Positions 56,782 to 64,000 of a stretch of 64,000 bases of DNA are shown in pieces (position 1 is the first letter of the stretch; every line of letters starts with the position of its first letter). This DNA is from Roseomonas gilardii (lineage in GTDB: Bacteria > Pseudomonadota > Alphaproteobacteria > Acetobacterales > Acetobacteraceae), in the NCBI RefSeq assembly GCF_001941945.1, contig NZ_CP015583.1, positions 299,001-363,000 of the forward strand, given 5' to 3'. Below the pieces are notes generated by a model. The model was not told the origin of the DNA. It searched no databases and was given only the letters and a program-made list of their open reading frames with translations. Made by a program: the position numbers and the translations under genes.

Positions 56782-58668
56782 GTGAGGCGCGCCCCCGATC
56801 CGGACGGCCTGCCGGCTCCGCGCGCGCCGGAAGGGTTCCGGCCCGGCATCCGGCAGACCGCCCGCGGCGGCAACCGGGATGGCCCCGGCCGCCCCCCGCC
56901 GCCCGACCGGCGGGCGCGGCCCGGCCGCAGCGGCTGGCGCTGGCTGCGCCGTGGCGTGGTGCTCGCCATCTGGGGCGCGATCGGCGCGGCCCTGCTCTCC
57001 CTGGCCCTGGTCTGGGACCTGCCCGCCCCGGAAAAGGCCCTTTCCGCCACCCGCCGCCCCTCCCTGACGCTGGAGGCCCTGGACGGCCGCGTGATCGCCA
57101 CCCAGGGCGACCTCTATGGGGAGGCCCTGCGGCTGCGCGAACTGCCCCCCGCCATGCCGCAGGCCCTGATGGCCATCGAGGACCGGCGCTTCCTCGGCCA
57201 TCCCGGCATCGACCCGGTGGGCCTGCTGCGCGCCGCCTGGGCCAACCTGCGCGCCGGACATGTGGTGCAGGGCGGCTCCACCCTGACGCAGCAGCTCGCC
57301 AAGAACCTCTTTCTCAGCCCCGACCGCTCCTTCCGCCGCAAGGCCCAGGAGGTGCTGATGGCCCTCTGGCTGGAACGCCGCTTCACCAAGACCGAGCTGC
57401 TGGAGATCTACCTGAACCGCGTCTATCTCGGCTCCGGCGTCTATGGCGTGGACGCGGCGGCGCGGGCCTATTTCGGCCTCTCCGCCCGCCGCCTGAACCT
57501 GTGGCAGGCGGCGATGCTGGCCGGGTTGCCCAAGGCCCCCTCCCGCCTCAACCCCCGCACCGATCCGGAGGCCGCCATCCGCCGCACGAAGGAGGTGCTG
57601 CGCGCCATGGCCGAGACCGGCGCGATCACCCCCGAACAGGCGGAGCGCGAGGCGGCCCGCATCGCCCTGCCGCCCCGTCCGGGCCGCAACGCCGGCTGGT
57701 TCGCCGACTGGGTGCAGGACGAACTCGGCCGCCGCTTCCCGGAAAGCGCCGACCTCGTCCTGCGCACCACCCTCGACGCCCGCGTCCAGGCCGTGGCGGA
57801 AAACCGCCTGAACGCCCTTCTCGCCGGCCCCGGCGCGGCGGCCGGGGTGGGCGACGGCGCCGTGCTGGTGCTGGACGCCCCCACCGGCGCCGTGCGCGCC
57901 ATGGTCGGTGGCCGCGCCTACCGAACCAGCCAGTTTAACCGTGCTGTGGACGCGCGCCGCCAGCCGGGCTCCGCCTTCAAGCCCTTCGTCGTCCTGGCGG
58001 CGCTGGAGGCAGGCATGGACATCGCCTCCACCGTTTCCGACGCGCCCCTGACCCTCGGCAACTGGTCCCCCGGCAACGGCCACTGGGCCAGCCGCGGAGA
58101 GATCACGCTGGAGGACATGCTGGTCCACAGCGTCAACACCGCCGCGGTGCGCGCCCTGCTCCGCGCCGGCGGGCCGAAGCCCGCGATCGCCGTGGCGCAG
58201 CGCCTGGGCCTCGCCGGCCCCTTCCCGCAGGACGCCACCGTGGCCCTTGGCACGGGGCAGGCATCCCTGCTGGAACTTGTCTCCGCCTACGCCGCTTTCG
58301 CCAATGGAGGGTTGCATGTGGAACCGTTCGGCCTCGCCGCCGCCCGCAGCGGCAACGCCCTGCGCGCCCTGCCGCCGCCCGACCCGGCCCGCGTGATGAC
58401 GGCGGACCAGGCCTATGCCATCCGCCGCGCGCTGGAGAGCGTCGTTGCCCGAGGCACCGCCCGCGCCGCCGCCGTCCCCGGCCGCCCGGTGGGCGGCAAG
58501 ACCGGCACCACCCAGGATTCGCGCGACGCCTGGTTCATCGGCTTCTCCGGTCGCACCGTGATCGGGGTCTGGCTCGGCAACGACGACGCCACGCCCATGA
58601 ACGACGTCCAGGGCGGCACCCTGCCGGCCCGCCTCTTCCATGAGATCCTTGAGGAGATCCCGCGATGA
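56782..58668 (+). CDS. Class A penicillin-binding protein (bifunctional transglycosylase/transpeptidase)
   Basis: A 628-residue peptidoglycan synthase. After a basic cytoplasmic stretch (residues 1-55) and one membrane helix (GVVLAIWGAIGAALLSLALVW) comes the GT51 domain with EDRRFLGHPGID and GGSTLTQQLAKNLF. The transpeptidase domain has the active-site SxxK in PGSAFKPF, SxN in HSVNTA and KTG in GGKTGTTQ. Length suits PBP1a-like or PbpC-like enzymes without the extra C-terminal PbpC domain. The GTG start at 56782 is the only suitable one. Confidence 0.93.
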   Translation: MRRAPDPDGLPAPRAPEGFRPGIRQTARGGNRDGPGRPPPPDRRARPGRSGWRWLRRGVVLAIWGAIGAALLSLALVWDLPAPEKALSATRRPSLTLEALDGRVIATQGDLYGEALRLRELPPAMPQALMAIEDRRFLGHPGIDPVGLLRAAWANLRAGHVVQGGSTLTQQLAKNLFLSPDRSFRRKAQEVLMALWLERRFTKTELLEIYLNRVYLGSGVYGVDAAARAYFGLSARRLNLWQAAMLAGLPKAPSRLNPRTDPEAAIRRTKEVLRAMAETGAITPEQAEREAARIALPPRPGRNAGWFADWVQDELGRRFPESADLVLRTTLDARVQAVAENRLNALLAGPGAAAGVGDGAVLVLDAPTGAVRAMVGGRAYRTSQFNRAVDARRQPGSAFKPFVVLAALEAGMDIASTVSDAPLTLGNWSPGNGHWASRGEITLEDMLVHSVNTAAVRALLRAGGPKPAIAVAQRLGLAGPFPQDATVALGTGQASLLELVSAYAAFANGGLHVEPFGLAAARSGNALRALPPPDPARVMTADQAYAIRRALESVVARGTARAAAVPGRPVGGKTGTTQDSRDAWFIGFSGRTVIGVWLGNDDATPMNDVQGGTLPARLFHEILEEIPR

Positions 58669-59255
58669 AGCCGGAGACGCCCGCCGGAGAGACCCCGGCC
58701 GTCCTCCCGCCGGATTCCCCCCTGAATCCCACCCTGGCGGAGCTGTCCTTCCTGTTCAGCCCCGTGCGCCATGCCGCGAACAACCTCGCCATGGTCCTGC
58801 TGATGAACCTCGAATCGGTGGCGCGCGTCATCCCCCCGGCCGAGCGCGGCGGCCGGCAGATCGCCCGTGCCCTGGAGGCGGCCGAGGAATACGACCGGCT
58901 GATGCGCAGCCTCCTGGCCCTGACCCGGGCCGAGCAGGCCGCGCCCATCCGCGCCGCCTCCTATCTGCGGGACCTGCTGCCGCTGCTCAGCCTGGCGGCC
59001 GGCCGCAAGCTCACGCTGGAGACCGGGGGGAAGGCCGGGGAGGAGGCCGCCGAGATCCTGGTCCGCCGTCCGACCCTGGACGCCGCCCTGCTGGCGCTGA
59101 TGCAGGACATGCCCACGGAAGCGCCGCCGGTGCTCCGGCTGCGCGGCGCCCTGCTGGAACCCGGCTTCGCGATCGCCCCGGCGCGGCAGGAGGCGCTGCG
59201 GGCGGCTGGGGCGGCGGTGGAAGGCGGCGACACCCTCTGCCTCCCCACGGGCTGA
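58665..59255 (+). CDS. Unknown protein co-translated with the PBP, DHp/HPt-like helical region
   Basis: A 196-residue cytoplasmic protein whose ATG overlaps the PBP stop (ATGA). It contains an alpha-helical segment SPVRHAANNLAMVLLMNLESVARV reminiscent of a two-helix dimerisation/phosphotransfer unit, followed by EEYDRLMRSLLALTRAEQ and a domain of about 100 residues that might be a degenerate ATPase. There is no N, G1 or G2 box as in histidine kinases. Whether the His is phosphorylated is speculative. Function unknown; linkage suggests a role with the cell-wall enzyme. Confidence 0.7.
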   Translation: MKPETPAGETPAVLPPDSPLNPTLAELSFLFSPVRHAANNLAMVLLMNLESVARVIPPAERGGRQIARALEAAEEYDRLMRSLLALTRAEQAAPIRAASYLRDLLPLLSLAAGRKLTLETGGKAGEEAAEILVRRPTLDAALLALMQDMPTEAPPVLRLRGALLEPGFAIAPARQEALRAAGAAVEGGDTLCLPTG

Positions 59256-59398
59256 GGGGAGGGGCAGGGGAGGGCCCTCACCGCCCCGCGAAGATTGACC
59301 CCGGACCGCGCCAGGGGCCTCATGTCAGACCCCCACGGGCAGGCCCCATTCGGGCGCGCCTCGCGGGGGCCGGAACCGGACCACCAGGAAAGGCCACC

Positions 59399-59701
59399 AT
59401 GCCGCAGACCCGCTTCGTCGTGCTCGCCGAATTCCGCCTGAAGCCCGAGGGTCGCGCCCGCTTCATCGCGCTCGCCCGCGCCGACGCTCAGGGCTCCGTC
59501 GCCAACGAACCCGGCTGCCGCCAGTTCGACCTGCTCCTCTCGGAAGAGGACGAGACCCTCGCCGTGCTGCACGAGGTCTATGACAGCCGCGCCGCCTTCG
59601 AGACCCACCTGACCATGCCGCACTACCTGCCCTTCCGCGACGGCGTGCCGGACCTCGTCACCGGCAGGAGCGTTCGCTTCTTCCAGCAGGACGCCGGCTG
59701 A
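59399..59701 (+). CDS. Antibiotic-biosynthesis-monooxygenase-fold protein (quinol monooxygenase-like)
   Basis: A 100-residue ABM-domain protein. It opens RFVVLAEFRLKPEGRARFIAL, then EPGCRQFDLLLSEEDE and LHEVYDSRAAFETHLTMPHY, the classic YgiN-like pattern with a conserved His. Such small enzymes oxidise quinols or other phenolics without cofactor, or have no known activity. GGAAAGG precedes ATG 59399. It is upstream of the MerR/decarboxylase pair. Confidence 0.82.
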   Translation: MPQTRFVVLAEFRLKPEGRARFIALARADAQGSVANEPGCRQFDLLLSEEDETLAVLHEVYDSRAAFETHLTMPHYLPFRDGVPDLVTGRSVRFFQQDAG

Positions 59702-59739
59702 ACCCTTCCCGGGCCGGAAAAAGCATCCTGAAAAGCGCC

Positions 59740-59770
59740 TTGACTTCGAGTGCGCTCGAAGTCGTAGCAA
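59740..59770 (+). promoter_or_regulatory. MerR-type promoter with operator
   Basis: TTGACT (59740-59745), a 19-base spacer and TAGCAA (59765-59770). The spacer is occupied by the perfect inverted repeat gacttcgag-tgcg-ctcgaagtc (59742-59763). An elongated 19-base spacer with a dyad between the boxes is the hallmark of MerR-controlled promoters, and the TTGACTT...AAGTC form is typical of the AdhR/NmlR-like group. It precedes the MerR gene by 30 bases. Confidence 0.78.
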
Positions 59771-59799
59771 CCCTGGCGTCAGGTGGGACAAGGCACAGG

Positions 59800-60225
59800 A
59801 TGAAGATCGGCGACCTGTCCAGGCGCACCGGGCTGACGGCCCATACGCTGCGCTACTATGAACGGATCGGGTTGCTGCCAAGGGCATCGCGGGATTCGTC
59901 GAGGCAGCGCGAATACGACGCCTCGATCCTGCCCTGGATCGAGTTCGTCGGACGTCTGCGGCGGACCGGCATGCCGGTCCGGGAGATGGTCCGGTATGCC
60001 ACGCTGCGCCCGCAGGGGATCGCGAGCGAGCCGGAACGGGAGGCCCTCCTCCGCCGGCACCGCGAGCATGTCCGGCAGCAGATGGCCGAACTCCAGGCGT
60101 GCCTGTCCGTCCTCGACAGCAAGATCGCCGACTACGGCGATCATCCCAGGATGGAGCAAACCGATGACGCCGACACATCCCGAGGCCGGAAGCCGCTACG
60201 AACGGGGCCTGCGCGCCCTCGCTGA
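59800..60225 (+). CDS. MerR-family transcriptional regulator
   Basis: A 141-residue regulator. The winged helix is MKIGDLSRRTGLTAHTLRYY followed by ERIGLLPRASRDSSRQREY; the C-terminal coiled coil is RRHREHVRQQMAELQACLSVL. There is no metal-binding Cys cluster, so it belongs with small-molecule or stress sensors of the NmlR/AdhR kind, although one Cys (CLSVL) remains. The start at 59800 follows AGGCACAGG. It probably controls its own operon, including the decarboxylase gene that overlaps its 3' end. Confidence 0.9.
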   Translation: MKIGDLSRRTGLTAHTLRYYERIGLLPRASRDSSRQREYDASILPWIEFVGRLRRTGMPVREMVRYATLRPQGIASEPEREALLRRHREHVRQQMAELQACLSVLDSKIADYGDHPRMEQTDDADTSRGRKPLRTGPARPR

Positions 60226-60559
60226 GATCGATGGCCATGCCGGACAGGCCGTCATCGATTCGCTGGCCGGCATCGCGCCGGACTTCGCGCGCTACCTGCT
60301 CGAATTCCCGTTCGGGGACATCTATTCCCGCCCCGGGCTCGATCTCCGGAGCCGCGAGATCGCGACCGTCGCCGCGCTGACGGCGATGGGAAACGCGGCG
60401 CCGCAGTTGCGGGTGCATATCCAGGCGGGGCTGAACGTGGGGCTGAGCCAGGACGAGATCGTCGAGATCATCATGCAGATGGCGGTCTATGCGGGCTTCC
60501 CGGCGGCGCTGAACGGGCTGGCCGCCGCCAGGGAGGTCTTCGCGACACGCCCTGGCTGA
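60164..60559 (+). CDS. Carboxymuconolactone decarboxylase-family protein
   Basis: A 131-residue all-helical protein of the CMD/AhpD superfamily. Family motifs are LDLRSREIATVAALTAMG and QLRVHIQAGLNVGLSQDEIVEIIMQM. The AhpD-type CxxC is absent, and the conserved His (HIQAG) is kept as in CMD proteins. Roles include protocatechuate-pathway decarboxylation and unassigned redox or adduct chemistry; the latter is more likely here because no pca genes are nearby. ATG 60164 lies within the MerR gene, in a different frame, with GGAGC ahead. Confidence 0.82.
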   Translation: MTPTHPEAGSRYERGLRALAEIDGHAGQAVIDSLAGIAPDFARYLLEFPFGDIYSRPGLDLRSREIATVAALTAMGNAAPQLRVHIQAGLNVGLSQDEIVEIIMQMAVYAGFPAALNGLAAAREVFATRPG

Positions 60560-60595
60560 CCTCCCCGCCGGGGGCGCCCCCGCGACGGAGCCGCG

Positions 60596-61075
<480 letters not shown>

Positions 61076-61221
61076 GCCGTCCCTCCTGCCTCGCATCGCC
61101 GCGAAAGGTAGGGCTTCCGCCGGCCTTGCCCAGGGGAGCGTGCCCAGGGGAGGCTTCAACGGGGAAGCTCCGATGCGGAGGCACCGGCCAGCCTCCCCTG
61201 GTTCAGCCTCAGCCCCGCCTC

Positions 61222-62352
61222 TCAGAGCGAGGCCCAGTAGCCCGGCTGGTAAGGCACCGGCAGGAACCGCTCGTGGAAGGCGCGGAAGGTCGCGTCCGGG
61301 TCCAGATCGGCGAAGAGTTCCGGGTGCAGCCATTTCGCCAGCGCCTGCACCGCCACGAACTGATAGGGGCTGTCGTAGAACTGGTGCCAGATCGCATGCA
61401 CCCGCCGGGCGCGCACCGCCGCCTGCGTGCGATAGGCCGGGCGCTCCATCAGCCGCGCCAGCTTCGCCCGCGCCTGGGCCGGATCGGCACCGGGGCCGAC
61501 GCCCACCCATTGCCCGTCCGGCGCATAGAGCACCCAGTTGCTCCCGGTCACGACCACCACCTCCGGCTCGGCGGCGATCACCTGCTCCGGGTTGATCACG
61601 CCGAAGGTGCCGGGGATCAGGCGCGAGGCGATGTTCTCGCCCCCCGCCACCGTGACCATCCGGCCGAAATTCTCGTCGCCGAAGGACATGCAGCAGGTCT
61701 CGTCATACCCCGCCGCGCGTTCCACCATCACGCGCGGCCGGTGCCCCGCGAACCCCGCCAGGCGGCCGGTCACCTTCTCCATCTCCGCCCGGCGGAAGAC
61801 GATCAGCTCCGCCGCCCGCGCCTCCAGCCCCATCACCTGCCCCATGATGGCGATGCTGCGCTCGGCATGCTCGAAGGGCCGCTCGCGGAAATCGATGAAC
61901 ACCACCGGGATGCCCACCGCGCCCAGCTTTTCGATCAGCCCCTGCCCATCGGTGGCCGGCTTCGATTCTAGGTTCATCACCACCACGTCGGGCTTCAGCC
62001 CGATGGCCTGCTCGACATCGAAGGTGCCCTCCTTGGCCCCGCCGAAGGTGGGCAGCCGCTCGATCTGGGGATAGCGCCGCAGATAGGCGCCGTAGCCATC
62101 AAGGTCCGCCTTGCGGAAATCGTCCCGCCAGCCGACCACCCGCGCGAAGGGATCGGCGGTCTCCAGCGCCGCCACCAGATACATCTGCCGCCCTTCGCCC
62201 AGGATCATCCGCCGCGCCGGCCCCGCCAGCCGCACGTCGCGCCCGGCGATGTCGCGGATGTCCACCCCCTGCGCCGCCCGCGATGTCATGGGCAGCAAGG
62301 CGCTGCCTGCCAGGGCCAGGAGGGAACGCTTGGTGAGGACGGCGGAGGACAT
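61222..62352 (-). CDS. Iron-siderophore/cobalamin-type ABC solute-binding protein (TroA/FhuD fold)
   Basis: A 376-residue periplasmic binding protein. A signal sequence (KRSLLALAGSALLPMTSRAA) precedes the domain, with DIAGRDVRLAGPARRMILG, FDVEQAIGLKPDVVVMNLE and GDENFGRMVTVAGGENI characteristic of the FepB/BtuF/FhuD class. KRS is not a twin-arginine motif, so Sec export is likely. There are no permease or ATPase genes in view, so it may serve a transporter encoded elsewhere. The start at 62352 is set by the signal. Its promoter carries a palindrome suggestive of iron control. Confidence 0.82.
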   Translation of the reverse strand: MSSAVLTKRSLLALAGSALLPMTSRAAQGVDIRDIAGRDVRLAGPARRMILGEGRQMYLVAALETADPFARVVGWRDDFRKADLDGYGAYLRRYPQIERLPTFGGAKEGTFDVEQAIGLKPDVVVMNLESKPATDGQGLIEKLGAVGIPVVFIDFRERPFEHAERSIAIMGQVMGLEARAAELIVFRRAEMEKVTGRLAGFAGHRPRVMVERAAGYDETCCMSFGDENFGRMVTVAGGENIASRLIPGTFGVINPEQVIAAEPEVVVVTGSNWVLYAPDGQWVGVGPGADPAQARAKLARLMERPAYRTQAAVRARRVHAIWHQFYDSPYQFVAVQALAKWLHPELFADLDPDATFRAFHERFLPVPYQPGYWASL

Positions 62353-62850
62353 GGGGCGGCCTTTGCTGGCTCGGAAAGGGGCGAGGGCCACCCCGTTATC
62401 GCCGTCTATGATAAAGAGAAGCAATTGCAACAGCAAAAACTGCGGGTCCAAAACGAATCCCCGTTGTGGGTCCCCTGGAATTCACCCGCATGGCGAAGAC
62501 GCAGCCGCCAACCTCGCCTTCTCCATTCCTGGAAAGGCCTTCGCGATGGGCCGTTGCTTCGCCGAAGCGCCAGGACCCGAGGCCGGGCGGGCGGCAGGCT
62601 CACGGAACCCCGCCTGAAGGCTTGGGCCGCCGGATTCCGCTGACGATGTCCGGTCCGGACCTGCCAGACTGTCGGCGGACGGTTCCCTTTGCCCGCTGGC
62701 CTCAACAGCCACGGGCCTGGTACATCGATACCGCACGGGGGCCGTCCACCCGCTCACTCCCGATGACGCCGCCGATGTCGCCCCCGATGCCGCCCCCGGG
62801 GCAGGGCGGGCACGGGGAGCCGAAAGCGCCGCGGTCCCCGGCCCATCCCT
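62353..62850. other. Intergenic region upstream of the iron-type binding-protein gene
   Basis: No supported gene in these 498 bases. The promoter at 62409-62437 is the only clear signal. A 13-base palindrome gtccgg-t-ccggac lies at 62648-62660. The remainder is GC-rich without visible terminators or repeats, and the short minus-strand frame inside it lacks a ribosome site. Confidence 0.5.
62409..62437 (-). promoter_or_regulatory. Candidate sigma-70 promoter with embedded palindrome
   Basis: On the minus strand TTGCTG, a 17-base spacer and TATCAT (5 of 6 consensus) precede the solute-binding gene by about 55 bases. The spacer contains GCAATTGC (62422-62429), within TTGCAATTGC, resembling part of alphaproteobacterial Fur-type sites. 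Repression by iron would occur by covering the promoter. Confidence 0.6.
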
Positions 62851-64000
62851 CTACTTCCCGGCGTTCAGCCCCAGCCCGCGCACCAGCACGATCCGCGTGC
62901 GCTCCCCGCTGATGCCGAAATCGTCGTCGTTCACCAGCAGCAGCGTGTCGTCGGGCAGGATCGCCATCCCCTCCAGCTTCACCGGCAGATCCTTGTGGTC
63001 GGCGGTGTCCAGCACCAGCCGCTTGCGCAGCGGCGTGACACCCGTCCCCGACAGCTCGTTGCTCTGCTCCAGCGTCGGCCGCGTCTGCGGGTCGTCCCAC
63101 TGGCCGCCCGCGATGTCGGTGGCGCCGTCGTTCAGCTTCACCTCGAACAGCTTCGTCGTGCCGTCCGTGCGCTCCAGCACCAGCAGCCGGTCCGGCCCCA
63201 GCCAGGTCATCTCGCTGATCCGCGGCGCCGACTGGTTCTCCGAAGGGTCCAGCCGGAAGGAACGCGGGTCCTCCAGCTGGTACACCCACTCGCCCGTCAC
63301 CTTCCCCGTCGCCGGGTCGAAGCGCAGCAGCCGCGTGTTCCGCGCCTTGCGGTAGGCCGCCGCATCCGGGTTCGCCAGCGGGTTCTGCACCATCGCATAG
63401 AGTGCGCTGCCATCCGGCACGCCGGTCAGGCTCTCGATCCCCCGGTTCGACTGCCGCTTCGCCAGGATCGCCGGCAGCGTGTCCGCCACCTCGTAACGTG
63501 CCCCCGCCAGCTCCGCCTTGCTGCCGCCCGCCGGCACATAGCGCCGCAGCACCCGCCCATCCGCGCCGATATGCACGATGGAGGGCGCATTCTCCTCGCC
63601 GATCCAGAAGCTCCCGTCCGGCGCGCGGAACAGCCCTTCCGCGTCCAGCGCGGAAGGATCGAAGTCCAGCTTCTTCCCCTCGGCATCGATCGGCGTCTCG
63701 GTACGGCCGGGCAGGGGGTTCGTCAGCCCCGTCACCGGCCGCCCGTCCTGCCCCTTGATCGCGATCGCCTCGAAGACGCGGAAGCGCTTCGCCGCCGGGT
63801 CCAGCATCACCCCATAGATCGTCGGGCTGTAGGACGGCACCGGATAGACCCGCCCCTTCTCGTCCGGCGCGCAGAGCTTCCCGATCGCCAGCCCGGTGAT
63901 CTTCACCCCTTCCTCGCAGGTGAAGTTCGGCCCCCGGTCGGACATCGTATAGACGATGTCCGGCGCATCCCCCGGCCGGCGATAGGCAGCGGAGCCGATC
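62851..64000 (-). CDS. Esterase-like phytase-family protein (N-terminus beyond window)
   Basis: A beta-propeller protein of the 'esterase-like activity of phytase' family; 383 residues are visible and the frame runs off the right edge. Typical segments are FDPSALDAEGLFRAPDGSFW, IGEENAPSIVHI and GIESLTGVPDGSALYAMVQN, and the C-terminus ends KLEGMAILPDDTLLLVNDDDF. It is probably secreted, but the signal peptide would lie outside the window. Members act on phytate or other phosphate esters; activity is not certain for this branch. Confidence 0.82.
   Translation of the reverse strand, partial: IGSAAYRRPGDAPDIVYTMSDRGPNFTCEEGVKITGLAIGKLCAPDEKGRVYPVPSYSPTIYGVMLDPAAKRFRVFEAIAIKGQDGRPVTGLTNPLPGRTETPIDAEGKKLDFDPSALDAEGLFRAPDGSFWIGEENAPSIVHIGADGRVLRRYVPAGGSKAELAGARYEVADTLPAILAKRQSNRGIESLTGVPDGSALYAMVQNPLANPDAAAYRKARNTRLLRFDPATGKVTGEWVYQLEDPRSFRLDPSENQSAPRISEMTWLGPDRLLVLERTDGTTKLFEVKLNDGATDIAGGQWDDPQTRPTLEQSNELSGTGVTPLRKRLVLDTADHKDLPVKLEGMAILPDDTLLLVNDDDFGISGERTRIVLVRGLGLNAGK

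Noticed and set aside
62482-62757. Ninety-one-codon minus-strand frame in the gap before the iron-type binding-protein gene
   Set aside because: No ribosome site, no recognisable motif and a composition like intergenic sequence.

Overview
The window is a high-GC (roughly 70%) bacterial chromosome segment with dense, mostly operonic genes and no phage, transposase or conjugation genes. Gene content points to an alphaproteobacterium, most likely Acetobacteraceae/Roseomonas-like: glnK-amtB, an AapJQMP-type amino-acid importer, an IalB-family envelope protein, KdsB (LPS), a YejABEF-type peptide importer, Kup, and many hydantoinase/dipeptide-transporter genes. The genus is an inference from gene content, not from a marker gene.

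Layout. 1-2.5 kb: a two-subunit fumarate reductase/succinate dehydrogenase-like pair (flavoprotein cut by the left edge) and a small heme-oxygenase-like monooxygenase. 2.7-5.9 kb: amtB and glnK, divergent from a ubiquinone-type FAD hydroxylase; the shared intergenic region carries a well-formed sigma-54 promoter and an NtrC-like dyad. 6.3-21.4 kb: a co-oriented catabolic block with an MFS permease, amidohydrolase, IclR regulator, fused hydantoinase A/B (oxoprolinase-type), a complete dipeptide-type ABC importer, a lone cyclic-nucleotide-binding domain and an M20 amidohydrolase. 21.8-27.9 kb (minus strand): a GH28 glycosidase, then GDP-6-deoxy-hexose synthesis (reductase and gmd) with two GT4 glycosyltransferases. 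28.2-30.2 kb: leucyl aminopeptidase and a MarR regulator. 30.3-36.3 kb (minus): a YejABEF-like peptide importer. 36.6-40.9 kb: a small basic protein, a HisN-like phosphatase with a membrane cytochrome c, kdsB-pheA and uppP. 41-46.3 kb: two orphan envelope proteins, a 3-oxoacid CoA-transferase, tRNA-Ala(GGC) and kup. 46.8-51.1 kb (minus): aapJQMP. 51.3-64 kb: ornithine cyclodeaminase-like protein, sirtuin, rlmN with an IalB-like protein, a methyltransferase, a class A PBP with a co-translated unknown, a MerR/carboxymuconolactone-decarboxylase pair, glutathione peroxidase, an iron-type solute-binding protein and a phytase-like esterase cut by the right edge.

The most unusual feature is a dispersed intergenic repeat family: six copies (five of about 305-320 bp, one reduced to about 208 bp) at 5915-6222, 8600-8910, 17295-17502, 21453-21774 (inverted), 33012-33322 and 46458-46761. 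Each is a chain of hairpins. The stem sequences change between copies while base pairing is kept. Two copies sit inside peptide-importer operons that are otherwise tightly packed. I see no protein in the window that obviously mobilises it.

Starts were chosen by family length, Shine-Dalgarno spacing and stop/start overlaps; many genes are coupled by ATGA overlaps. Long open frames antisense to high-GC genes were ignored.
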